Source: Bacteroidota bacterium
Lineage (GTDB): Bacteria > Bacteroidota > Ignavibacteria > UBA10030 > UBA8401
Direction of reading: 5' to 3'
Assembly: GCA_023229405.1 (NCBI GenBank)
Contig: JALNZH010000058.1
Span: 1 to 15,379, forward strand
Length of the DNA stretch: 15,379 nt
In this document: positions 7,902 through 15,031 of the stretch, in pieces
Numbering within the stretch: position 1 is the stretch's first letter
Layout of the letters: every line of letters starts with the position of its first letter
Notes under the pieces: generated by a model
What the model was told of the DNA's origin: nothing
Seen by the model: only the letters and a program-made list of their open reading frames with translations
Databases searched by the model: none
Made by a program: the position numbers and the translations under genes

Positions 7902-10190
7902 ATGCGTGCTGGAACTGATGTGATGATGAGTCGTTGGACGTTTGTTTTTGTGCTAGGAGTGTGCTGCTGTTTTTCCCCTATCAAGAGCAGTGCCGGAATC
8001 GGTGATTGGAAAAATTACACCGATATGAAGTCTGTCCGATCTATGACATCGGACGGCCAAACGCTCTGGGCGGCAACTGCCGGTGGCATCTTTCAATACA
8101 ATCCGTCCGATTCTTCCTTCCAAAAATTTGTTAATTCCGACGGGCTTTCCACCAATGATGCCACCGCCATTTTGCATGATGGTGCCGGTCGCATCTGGAC
8201 CGGTCAACAATCCGGCAATATTGATGTGTATAATCCCGCCACACATCAATGGCGATATATTACCGATATTGCACTTTCAACAAAAGTGAACCGTGCGATT
8301 AATGCGTTTTATCAGAGTGGAGATAATCTGTATATCGCTACAGCGTTCGGTGTTGCTGTCTTCTCTGTCTCAAAATTCGAATTTTCGGATACGTATATTA
8401 GTTTTTCATCAAATATTTCCCAACCGAACGTCACCGCTGTCTGCGTGTTTCAGAACAGAGTATTCCTTGCAACGAACAGTGGAATTATTTCGTCGATTCC
8501 CGGCGCAGTGAACCTGGCAGATCCTGCTTCATGGGAGGTAACATCGGTGTCCGTTACGAACGCCAATACATTTTCTGAATTTCAGGGAACGTTGTATGCT
8601 TCTACGGGATCGGGATTGTTACAATTTGACGGCAGCAGCTGGAGTATCGCGAATGGGATTTTATACGGCACACGAATTATTGCTGCACTCGATACGGCGT
8701 TAGTATTTGTGGAAGGGAATTCGCTATTATCACTTAATGTTGGAAAGAGACTTTCCGTTCTTTCTGCAGGAATACCTGGCTCCGTCATCGCTGGTACCGT
8801 CACCGCCGACCGAAAAGTATTTCTCGGTTTCGTTTCGACCGGTATCGGATCAATGAACGAAGCTTCACATTGGCAAATGTATTATCCAAACGGACCGAAT
8901 TCCAATTTGTTCTATAAAATGGTTGTGGATGAACGCGGCGAACTCTGGTCGGCATCGGGCGGACACTCCGGTGGATGGGGATTCTATCGTTTCGACGGTA
9001 ACCGATGGACGAATTATCACAAGGATAATACGCCGCTGTTGCTGGTGAATGACTGTTACGCTGTTGCGGTCGGACCCAATAATTCAAAATGGATCAGCAC
9101 ATGGGGAACAGGAGTTCTTTTGGTGAATGCGAACGGCATCGTTGTTCGGCGGTTTGATTATGATTTTCCGGGAATTATCGGCAGCCTCCCATCCACGACG
9201 AGTGGAATACCGTCATATACCGTTCCTTCCAAGGCGGCAGTGGATGACTCGGGCAACGTTTGGTTAACATCAATGTTTTCTAATGACAGGAATAAAGTCC
9301 TATGGAAAATGAAACCCGATTCCAATTGGGAAAGTTTTCCCGGACTCCCTGCTCCATCGGAGTATGCGTTTATGTATGAAATGGTAATAGACCGGAACAA
9401 CACAAAATGGTTTACCAATTCGTTGATCAGCAGAAAGGATGCAGCGATTGTTGCCTATCATAATAGTAAACGGAATATCGGTGGTCTGACAAACAATTGG
9501 GGTATGTTATCAAAGAGTGATGGTCTTACTGATGACCGTGTACAAGCTCTTGTGATGGATCGGGAGGGGGATATTTGGCTCGGAACCGGAGTAGGAATCA
9601 CAATTATTAATGAACCGCTCAATCCCGCACAGAGAATCTCGAAAGTGTACGATTTCTCTGTACGCGATTTATTCATCAATTGTCTTGCCGTCGATCCACT
9701 CAATAACAAATGGGTTGGAACTTCCCGCGGAGTATTTGTTCTATCGCCGGACGGGACGCAATTATTGCAGCACTATTCCGTGGAAAATACTAAGGGAAAA
9801 CTGGTGGAGAACAACATTTTTTCACTGGCAATCGACTGGAAAAAGGGGATTGTGTATATCGGAACGGAAAAAGGGCTTTCCAGCCTTGAAATCGCCGCGG
9901 TTACAACAAAAAATACTTTTTCAACGATTGAACTTTCACCAAATCCGGTTTATCTTGCCAACCACTCATCAGTCGAGATCCGGGGACTGGTGGACGACTG
10001 CACTGTTAAGGTGCTTGCGCTGAATGGGAAAATGATCAAACAATTTCCCGCGCAGGGCGGAGGCAGAGCATTTTGGGATTGCCGTGATGGCGAAGGTAGA
10101 GGTGTTGCAAGCGGCGTGTATATTATCGTCGCCCATAACAAAGCAGGAGATCAGGTGGCATCATCGAAGGTGGCAGTGATTCGGAAGTAA
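7902..10190 (+). CDS. PorZ-like two-propeller T9SS protein with C-terminal sorting domain
   Basis: This is a 762-residue exported protein. Residues 1-31 are a signal peptide ending 'KSSA'. The mature protein begins 'GIGDWKNYTDMKSVRSM', followed by Reg_prop-type blades such as 'LWAATAGGIFQYNP', 'IWTGQQSGNIDVYNP', 'DIWLGTGVGITIIN' and 'KWVGTSRGVFVLSP', enough for two propellers. Residues about 674-762 are a T9SS C-terminal domain ('LSPNPVYL', 'VKVLALNGKMI', 'GVASGVYIIVAHN'). The 'GDW..Y' opening, paired propellers, C-terminal domain and overall length resemble PorZ, a T9SS surface component that works with the sortase PorU in attaching cargo to lipopolysaccharide. A generic T9SS-exported propeller is the alternative, so I give no symbol. 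ATG 7902 was chosen because SD AAAGGAG ends 8 nt upstream; ATG 7884 overlaps that SD. Confidence 0.82.
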   Translation: MRAGTDVMMSRWTFVFVLGVCCCFSPIKSSAGIGDWKNYTDMKSVRSMTSDGQTLWAATAGGIFQYNPSDSSFQKFVNSDGLSTNDATAILHDGAGRIWTGQQSGNIDVYNPATHQWRYITDIALSTKVNRAINAFYQSGDNLYIATAFGVAVFSVSKFEFSDTYISFSSNISQPNVTAVCVFQNRVFLATNSGIISSIPGAVNLADPASWEVTSVSVTNANTFSEFQGTLYASTGSGLLQFDGSSWSIANGILYGTRIIAALDTALVFVEGNSLLSLNVGKRLSVLSAGIPGSVIAGTVTADRKVFLGFVSTGIGSMNEASHWQMYYPNGPNSNLFYKMVVDERGELWSASGGHSGGWGFYRFDGNRWTNYHKDNTPLLLVNDCYAVAVGPNNSKWISTWGTGVLLVNANGIVVRRFDYDFPGIIGSLPSTTSGIPSYTVPSKAAVDDSGNVWLTSMFSNDRNKVLWKMKPDSNWESFPGLPAPSEYAFMYEMVIDRNNTKWFTNSLISRKDAAIVAYHNSKRNIGGLTNNWGMLSKSDGLTDDRVQALVMDREGDIWLGTGVGITIINEPLNPAQRISKVYDFSVRDLFINCLAVDPLNNKWVGTSRGVFVLSPDGTQLLQHYSVENTKGKLVENNIFSLAIDWKKGIVYIGTEKGLSSLEIAAVTTKNTFSTIELSPNPVYLANHSSVEIRGLVDDCTVKVLALNGKMIKQFPAQGGGRAFWDCRDGEGRGVASGVYIIVAHNKAGDQVASSKVAVIRK

Positions 10191-10246
10191 TGAAATGATA
10201 CTATGCCGCGCCGACGGTAAGGCATGGAACGAATAATGTATACAAC

Positions 10247-10271
10247 GTGCAGAAGCGCTGCACAATTTTTT
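10247..10271 (+). terminator. Rho-independent terminator after the PorZ-like gene
   Basis: GTGCAG (10247-10252) pairs perfectly with CTGCAC (10258-10263) around loop AAGCG, followed by AATTTTTT (T-run 10266-10271). It lies 56 nt past the PorZ-like stop codon and 28 nt before the DUF3276 start, so any separate promoter for the latter must overlap or precede the hairpin. Confidence 0.75.
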
Positions 10272-10299
10272 ACAATCAACAAATACAGGAGGGGTAGAT

Positions 10300-10629
10300 T
10301 TGGAAACTTCTACTATACAATCGACGGAAAAAAAAGAAGAAGTATTTAGCAGACGTGTACGAGCGGGTAAGCGCACGTACTTCTTCGATGTAAAGGCGAC
10401 GAAATCCGAGAAGGACTTTTACATTACGATTACGGAGAGTAAAAAAATTGCGGAAGACGAATTTAAGAAGCATAAAATCTTCCTGTATAAGGAAGATTTC
10501 GAAAAATTCGCCGATGCACTTGCAGAAGCCGTTGATTTTGTGCACGATGAGCTGGGAAAACAAGGTATCGCTGTCTCAACACCGGCAGAAGAAGCACCGG
10601 TGAGTGAGCCGGCATTGGAACAGGCGTAA
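10300..10629 (+). CDS. DUF3276 / PUR-alpha family nucleic-acid-binding protein
   Basis: This is a 109-residue basic-then-acidic protein. Residues about 14-86 match the DUF3276 family: 'EVFSRRVRAGKRTYFFDVK' then 'DFYITITESKKI' and 'KIFLYKEDFEKFADALAEAVDFV', the beta-beta-beta-beta-alpha pattern of a PUR repeat. Family members such as the Borrelia protein form dimers with the PUR-alpha fold and bind single-stranded nucleic acid. The tail (88-109) is rich in Pro, Glu and Ala and is probably disordered. The start is TTG at 10300, decided by a very strong SD, AGGAGGGG (10287-10294), with 5-nt spacing, the best in the window. It sits alone between two hairpins, so it is probably monocistronic and well translated. 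Cellular targets are unknown. Confidence 0.92.
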   Translation: METSTIQSTEKKEEVFSRRVRAGKRTYFFDVKATKSEKDFYITITESKKIAEDEFKKHKIFLYKEDFEKFADALAEAVDFVHDELGKQGIAVSTPAEEAPVSEPALEQA

Positions 10630-10654
10630 GTTCTGCCCGATTCTTCGAACCGTC

Positions 10655-10681
10655 GTTCCGCCCTCCATTCGAGGGCGGAAC
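10655..10681. terminator. Perfect hairpin between convergent genes, probable bidirectional terminator
   Basis: GTTCCGCCCTC (10655-10665) and GAGGGCGGAAC (10671-10681) form an uninterrupted 11-bp GC-rich stem with loop CATTC. It lies 25 nt after the DUF3276 stop and 4 nt past the end of the minus-strand glycosyltransferase. Neither side has a T-tract, so it may act as a Rho-assisted barrier or an mRNA 3'-end stabiliser rather than a classical intrinsic terminator. Confidence 0.55.
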
Positions 10682-10685
10682 TGTT

Positions 10686-11984
10686 CTACAGAGTTGTCAT
10701 CAGCAATTCGGCCGTTAAAACCACCAGGAATATTCCTGCCAACAAGGTGAACAAGATTCGTTGTCGATTATCGAGAAGGCGCAGGTCACGCCGATGCAGG
10801 TATCCGATTGATGCAGTTAATGCCAGAATCGGAAGAAGAGGATAATTAAAGCGTGCTGAGCCGAAGTAGAGACAGTGAATAATCATCCAAAGAAAAATAA
10901 GAACAAGCAGAAGTGTCCGGATGTTGGTATTGTGCATGGATATGAAAAAGAATCCGGCTATACCATATATTACCAGCAGAATATATGGCAGGTTCATCAA
11001 TACGATCGATCCCAAAGAAAGAGTCCGCACATGTTCCCGGTATGATAGACTCGGATCGATGCCATCACGTGACAGCATCAACAGGTAATGCTGCGAAGAC
11101 CAGAGATAGGCAATCTTTTTTCCCGCAAGAACAGCGCTGTGCAGTGGATGTGTGGTAATAAATTTCCATCCTTCTCTGTATCCTTCTGAATTTCTGTTTA
11201 CTTCTTTAGCAATCGAATCCAGCGGATTGACTTTCGGAATCTTATAACTGCCATTGGCATCGAGATTATTTCCGATCCAGAAGTTTACTCCACCGTTGGT
11301 GGAGATCACCGGTTCTCCCATCACAACAATATTGCGAACAATCCACGGCAGAACAAGCACACACATCATACTGACAATCACGAACAATTTTTTCCATTCT
11401 TTATTACACAGCAGCCATACTGAATATGCACCGGTGACGATCACCATCTGCGGTTTGATCAGGATAGTAAGGCCGAACAGTATGCCGAGAATAACGGTTC
11501 GATTTGGAGTTGTGACGATAGTATAGAGAGCACCTATGAGAATCGTTGTAAAGAGAGTTTCGCTTAGCAGCAGTCCCGGCATAAGCAGAGAACTGGGAAA
11601 AAATGCCCATATACCTGCGGCAATAAATCCTGTCGCCGAATTTGCTACGATTGATCCAATGCGGTATAATAACAGACACGTAACAGTTTCCAGCAGTGCC
11701 TGAATAAGCAGCACAAACGATATTGCCGGAACAGCCGACATCAGTACGGAAATAAATGCCGGATATCCCGGAGATCTATATGCTGTCGCACCTGAATGCG
11801 TGGAATATGAGTGATCTTCCCGAATGCTCTCGGCCAGCTGTTGGTAATCGATCTCATCGGAACGCAAAGAATGGTTTGATGAAGTGATGAGGGCTATCCG
11901 CACGGATAGCGCAAGCATCAGGAGGACAATAAGAGAATATTTTGAATGTGTCACAGTATTCGAATTTTTGAAAGAAATATTCAA
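10686..11984 (-). CDS. GT39/ArnT-like integral membrane glycosyltransferase
   Basis: This is a 432-residue multi-pass membrane protein with about ten hydrophobic helices. The order fits the dolichyl-phosphate-mannosyltransferase/ArnT superfamily: helix 1 (about 17-35), then a periplasmic loop with acidic 'SDEIDY' (42-47) and 'YRSPGYPAFI' (69-78), further helices, 'LPWIVRN' and a soluble segment with 'WIGNN'. Enzymes of this type move a sugar from a polyprenyl-phosphate carrier to a lipid or protein acceptor on the periplasmic side. The acidic pair in loop 1 corresponds to the usual catalytic carboxylates. It stands alone on the minus strand, with no adjacent glycan genes to indicate the acceptor. 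The start is uncertain: TTG 11984 is the longest option (an in-frame TAA lies just upstream), GTG 11954 would drop ten residues, and no SD is seen. Confidence 0.82.
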   Translation of the reverse strand: MNISFKNSNTVTHSKYSLIVLLMLALSVRIALITSSNHSLRSDEIDYQQLAESIREDHSYSTHSGATAYRSPGYPAFISVLMSAVPAISFVLLIQALLETVTCLLLYRIGSIVANSATGFIAAGIWAFFPSSLLMPGLLLSETLFTTILIGALYTIVTTPNRTVILGILFGLTILIKPQMVIVTGAYSVWLLCNKEWKKLFVIVSMMCVLVLPWIVRNIVVMGEPVISTNGGVNFWIGNNLDANGSYKIPKVNPLDSIAKEVNRNSEGYREGWKFITTHPLHSAVLAGKKIAYLWSSQHYLLMLSRDGIDPSLSYREHVRTLSLGSIVLMNLPYILLVIYGIAGFFFISMHNTNIRTLLLVLIFLWMIIHCLYFGSARFNYPLLPILALTASIGYLHRRDLRLLDNRQRILFTLLAGIFLVVLTAELLMTTL

Positions 11985-12089
11985 AAAGTATAACGATTAA
12001 ACAACATTGCTTTGCCGGACAGTAGAGAATTCGAAAATCTATCGACTACACTCGAATGCTTAAAGTGTTTTGCCATTTGTACCAATTTC

Positions 12090-12120
12090 TTGACTCTCTC
12101 CCTCATTCTTTCTATATTTG
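12090..12120 (+). promoter_or_regulatory. Promoter of the yceD-rpmF-plsX-fab cluster
   Basis: TTGACT (12090-12095) and TATATT (12113-12118) are separated by exactly 17 bp. The -10 region reads TATATTTG (12113-12120), which also fits the Bacteroidota -7 consensus TAnnTTTG. The implied leader is about 70 nt, with SD GGAG (12187-12190) 7 nt before the yceD ATG. The arrangement duplicates the promoter of the Crp-like gene. Confidence 0.75.
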
Positions 12121-12155
12121 TGCTACCTTTTTTACAAATTCTTTGAAATTTTGAA

Positions 12156-12185
12156 GAAAAACGGCAATTCTCTCTGAAAAACGGC
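12156..12185 (+). repeat. Two direct 10-bp repeats in the yceD leader
   Basis: GAAAAACGGC occurs at 12156-12165 and again at 12176-12185, exactly 20 bp apart, between the promoter and the yceD SD. The pair lies within the predicted leader, so it could be a protein- or RNA-binding site. No function is shown by the sequence. Confidence 0.4.
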
Positions 12186-12197
12186 CGGAGTACAACA

Positions 12198-12671
12198 ATG
12201 AAAATCAACATTTCAGGGCTGTCAGAGGGTGTTCATCGGTATGTTCTGGCGAAATCTGCCGGTGAATTGGGGTTGGATTCAAACTTCACCGGTGACATTA
12301 CAGCGAACATCACCCTTGAGAAAAGTATTCATCAGTTTCTGGCAATAGTGAATGCTTCTGTCAAGGGCGTTTTTATCTGTGACCGCTGTGCAGACGAATT
12401 TATTGATATTATAACAACAACATATACTGCGGTCTATTCCTGTGACCATACGGAAGAAACCGAAGAGGATGACGATTATCATCTTCTCCGGAATGATGAG
12501 AATATGATCGATTTTTCTTCTTCCATTAAAGAGTATATCCTTCTGTCGGTGCCGGTGAAATTGCTTTGCGGAAACAATTGTGAAATACCCGCGCAAATAC
12601 TAACGGCAGAACCGCTTGTTGATGCACGGTGGGAAAAACTGAAAAATTTAGGAAAGACTGAAAAAAACTAA
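12198..12671 (+). CDS. yceD: YceD/DUF177 family protein, large-subunit rRNA accumulation
   Basis: This is a 157-residue DUF177 protein. Family members are needed for normal 23S rRNA accumulation in bacteria and plastids, and the gene is almost always next to rpmF, as here (26-nt gap). The family cysteine pairs are visible: 'CDRC' at 61-64 and 'CGNNC' at 124-128, with an acidic stretch (about 86-100, 'EETEEDDD') between them; C82 is extra. The cysteine pairs suggest metal binding, although this is not proven for the family. ATG 12198 has SD GGAG at 7-nt spacing and sits about 70 nt below a strong promoter. Sequence similarity to the family is moderate, and the rpmF-plsX-fabH context makes the call firm. 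Confidence 0.9.
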   Translation: MKINISGLSEGVHRYVLAKSAGELGLDSNFTGDITANITLEKSIHQFLAIVNASVKGVFICDRCADEFIDIITTTYTAVYSCDHTEETEEDDDYHLLRNDENMIDFSSSIKEYILLSVPVKLLCGNNCEIPAQILTAEPLVDARWEKLKNLGKTEKN

Positions 12672-12697
12672 CACATTATTCTGAAGGGAACGTAGCA

Positions 12698-12889
12698 ATG
12701 CCAAATCCAAAACGACGACATTCCAAAACACGCGGACGCAAACGTCGCACACATTATAAAGCGGAAAATCCGACTGTTGCCATCGATAAAGTGTCGGGCG
12801 AAGCGCATTTAAGTCACCGCGCTGTCTGGACATCGGAAGGAAAACTGATGTACAACGGACGCGTGATTAAAGAAAAGAAACAAGCGTAA
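12698..12889 (+). CDS. rpmF: 50S ribosomal protein L32 (cysteine-free form)
   Basis: This is a 63-residue basic ribosomal protein. The N-terminus MPNPKRRHSKTRGRKRRTHY is the L32 signature. The usual zinc-ribbon positions are replaced: the first CPNCG-like knuckle reads 'DKVSGE' and the second has no cysteine ('HRAVWTSEG'), so this is a C-minus, zinc-independent L32. The length is normal. ATG 12698 follows AAGGGA at 12684-12689. It is followed 20 nt later by an intrinsic terminator, so most transcripts probably end here and cover only yceD and rpmF. Confidence 0.97.
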   Translation: MPNPKRRHSKTRGRKRRTHYKAENPTVAIDKVSGEAHLSHRAVWTSEGKLMYNGRVIKEKKQA

Positions 12890-12908
12890 GAATGTTGGGA
12901 ACATTCAT

Positions 12909-12943
12909 AGCCACTGCCGGTGTATTCCGCAGTGGCTTTTTTG
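12909..12943 (+). terminator. Intrinsic terminator between rpmF and plsX
   Basis: GCCACTGC (12910-12917) pairs perfectly with GCAGTGGC (12929-12936), flanked by an A-T pair and followed by T6 (12937-12942). It is 20 nt past the rpmF stop and about 32 nt before the plsX start, so it can act as an attenuator for the lipid genes downstream. Confidence 0.88.
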
Positions 12944-12974
12944 TACATAACCATTCACAAACCATTCGATTACG

Positions 12975-13997
12975 TTGACTCAACTTGCGAAGAAAATCCG
13001 TATTGCGCTGGACGCTATGGGAGGCGATTTTGCTCCCGTGAATGAAGTCCACGGCGCTGTTGAATGCCTGCGCGAAAGCGGCAGCCGATTTCATGTCGTA
13101 CTCGTCGGCGATGAACCGCGTATCAAAGCGGAACTGCAAAAACTCGATGTCACCGGTTTGGGCTTTTCCATTGTCCATGCTCCCGATGTGATCGACATGC
13201 ACGATTCACCGGTTGTGGCTATTAAGACAAAGCCTAACTCTTCGCTCGTCAAAGGGGTAACGATGCATAAGCAGGGACTGGTTGACGGATTTGTCTCTCC
13301 GGGAAACACCGGTGCGGTGACTGCTGCATCCACATTGATCCTCGGCAGAATTCCCGGCGTCAGCCGCCCGACGGTTGCGGCGATTTTCCCGAGCGAACAA
13401 GGACCGACGCTGATAGTTGATGCCGGCGCTGTATCTGATTGCCGCCCGCAGTTTCTGTTCGAGTTCGGCGTGATGGGAAGTATCTACTCCGAGTACATGT
13501 TCAAGAAAAAAAATCCGCGTGTAGGACTGTTGAACATCGGCGAAGAAGAGACAAAAGGAAACGAACTGGCGAAGGAGACGTTCAAATACATTTCCGAACG
13601 GAAAGCGAAGTTCAACTTCATCGGTAATATTGAAGGACGTGATGTGCTGAAAGGACATGCGGATGTGGTTGTGTGCGACGGATTTGTTGGCAACATACTG
13701 TTGAAATTTGCGGAAAGTATCCCTGGGTATTTGAAATACCAGTTCAAAAAATTTGCGGATAAAAGCATCATGAATAAACTGATGATCGGCGTTCTGCGGG
13801 GTTCCTTGAAAGAGATCTTCAAGGATATGGATTATACAGAGCACGGCGGAATTCCTCTGCTGGGGGTAAACGGCGTTACAATTATCGGTCACGGTGGTTC
13901 ACCCCCGAAGGCGATCAAAAACATGCTCTTCCGTGCGGAAGAGGTGGTGAATTACAAGATCAACCAACACATACAAGAGAAATTACAAGGACAATGA
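12975..13997 (+). CDS. plsX: Phosphate acyltransferase PlsX
   Basis: This is a 340-residue peripheral-membrane enzyme. PlsX converts acyl-ACP and phosphate into acyl-phosphate, the donor for PlsY in the first step of phospholipid synthesis. The N-terminus IRIALDAMGGDFAP (8-21) is diagnostic. 'GFVSPGNTGAVTAAS', 'IPGVSRPTVAAIFPS', 'VGLLNIGEEETKG', 'NFIGNIEGRD' and 'VVCDGFVGNILLKFAE' follow in the canonical order, ending with 'GAPLLGVNG'-like 'GIPLLGVNG' and 'GHGGSPPKAIKN'. Length is typical. Only TTG 12975 fits as a start (an in-frame TAA lies at 12948-12950) and no SD is obvious, so translation may be modest. The gene overlaps fabH by four bases (ATGA). Confidence 0.97.
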   Translation: MTQLAKKIRIALDAMGGDFAPVNEVHGAVECLRESGSRFHVVLVGDEPRIKAELQKLDVTGLGFSIVHAPDVIDMHDSPVVAIKTKPNSSLVKGVTMHKQGLVDGFVSPGNTGAVTAASTLILGRIPGVSRPTVAAIFPSEQGPTLIVDAGAVSDCRPQFLFEFGVMGSIYSEYMFKKKNPRVGLLNIGEEETKGNELAKETFKYISERKAKFNFIGNIEGRDVLKGHADVVVCDGFVGNILLKFAESIPGYLKYQFKKFADKSIMNKLMIGVLRGSLKEIFKDMDYTEHGGIPLLGVNGVTIIGHGGSPPKAIKNMLFRAEEVVNYKINQHIQEKLQGQ

Positions 13998-14986
13998 ACA
14001 ACATACGAGCAGCAATTACCGCGGTCGGTCACTATGTTCCCGAAAAGGTTCTGACCAACCATGACCTAGAAAAATTAGTAGAAACCAATGACGAATGGAT
14101 CCGTACGCGAACCGGCATAAGCGAACGCCGCATTATGGAAAACGGTGCTACCTCGGACATGGCTGTACCCGCAGTGCAGATGGTTTTGAAGAACCGTGGA
14201 ATTACAGCGGATGAAATTGATGTGATTATTTTCGCTACCGTCACGCCGGATATGTTTTTTCCGGCCACAGCCTGCGTACTGCAGGAAAAGATCGGTGCAA
14301 ATAAAGCGTGGGGATTCGATATTTCCGCCGCCTGTTCGGGATTTGTCTATGCGTTGTCGGTCGGCTCTCAGTTAGTGGAAACTGGTGCGTATAAAAAAGT
14401 TATTGTTGTCGGCGCAGATAAAATGAGTGCGATACTGGATTACACCGACCGCAACACCTGTATTTTGTTTGGTGACGGAGCCGGTGCAGTGTTGCTTGAA
14501 CCGAGTTCGGACGAATCGCTCGGCGTGATTGATCATAAATTATATTCAGACGGCACTGGCGGCGATTTCCTCTATATGAAAGGGGGAGGAAGTTTAAATC
14601 CTCCTTCACACCAAACGGTGGAAGACAAACTGCATTACATTTATCAGGATGGAAAGTCGGTTTTTAAAGTGGCCGTAGTTGGCATGGCAGATGTTTCAGA
14701 GGAAATTCTAAAACGAAATAATTTGACCGGCGCGGATGTTGATTGGCTCGTTCCACATCAGGCGAACCTGCGCATCATCGATGCAACCGCAAACCGCATG
14801 GGACTTGATAAATCGAAAGTGATGATCAACATCAGCAAATACGGGAACACAACCGCCGCAACTATTCCTCTCTGTCTGTCGGAGTGGTGGCATGCAGGGA
14901 AAGTGAAAAAAGGTCAGAATCTCATTCTTGCAAGTTTCGGTGCAGGCTACACCTGGGGAGCAGTGTATGTGAAGTGGGCATATTAA
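13994..14986 (+). CDS. fabH: 3-oxoacyl-ACP synthase III (KAS III)
   Basis: This is a 330-residue condensing enzyme that starts fatty-acid chains from acyl-CoA and malonyl-ACP. The catalytic triad is intact: C114 in 'SAACSGF', H255 in 'VPHQAN' and N285 in 'YGNTTAA'. The substrate-entry region 'TNDEWIRTRTGISERR' (31-46) and the C-terminal 'ILASFGAGYTWGAVYVKW' are typical. Length is normal. Its ATG overlaps the plsX TGA (ATGA), indicating translational coupling. The primer preference (acetyl versus branched) cannot be read from the sequence. Confidence 0.97.
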   Translation: MNNIRAAITAVGHYVPEKVLTNHDLEKLVETNDEWIRTRTGISERRIMENGATSDMAVPAVQMVLKNRGITADEIDVIIFATVTPDMFFPATACVLQEKIGANKAWGFDISAACSGFVYALSVGSQLVETGAYKKVIVVGADKMSAILDYTDRNTCILFGDGAGAVLLEPSSDESLGVIDHKLYSDGTGGDFLYMKGGGSLNPPSHQTVEDKLHYIYQDGKSVFKVAVVGMADVSEEILKRNNLTGADVDWLVPHQANLRIIDATANRMGLDKSKVMINISKYGNTTAATIPLCLSEWWHAGKVKKGQNLILASFGAGYTWGAVYVKWAY

Positions 14987-15031
14987 ACGCAATGTAAACT
15001 GTGTTAAGAGAAACAGCAAGATGAATTGATT

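Noticed and set aside
11981..12211. A 76-codon minus-strand reading frame over the intergenic region and the yceD start
   Set aside because: It runs antisense through the predicted yceD promoter, leader and start, has no SD and resembles no family I know. The promoter on the other strand explains the region better.
13206..13892. A 228-codon minus-strand reading frame inside plsX
   Set aside because: plsX is unmistakable across the whole segment, and the antisense protein is rich in His, Arg, Phe and Cys without family resemblance, as expected of a shadow frame.
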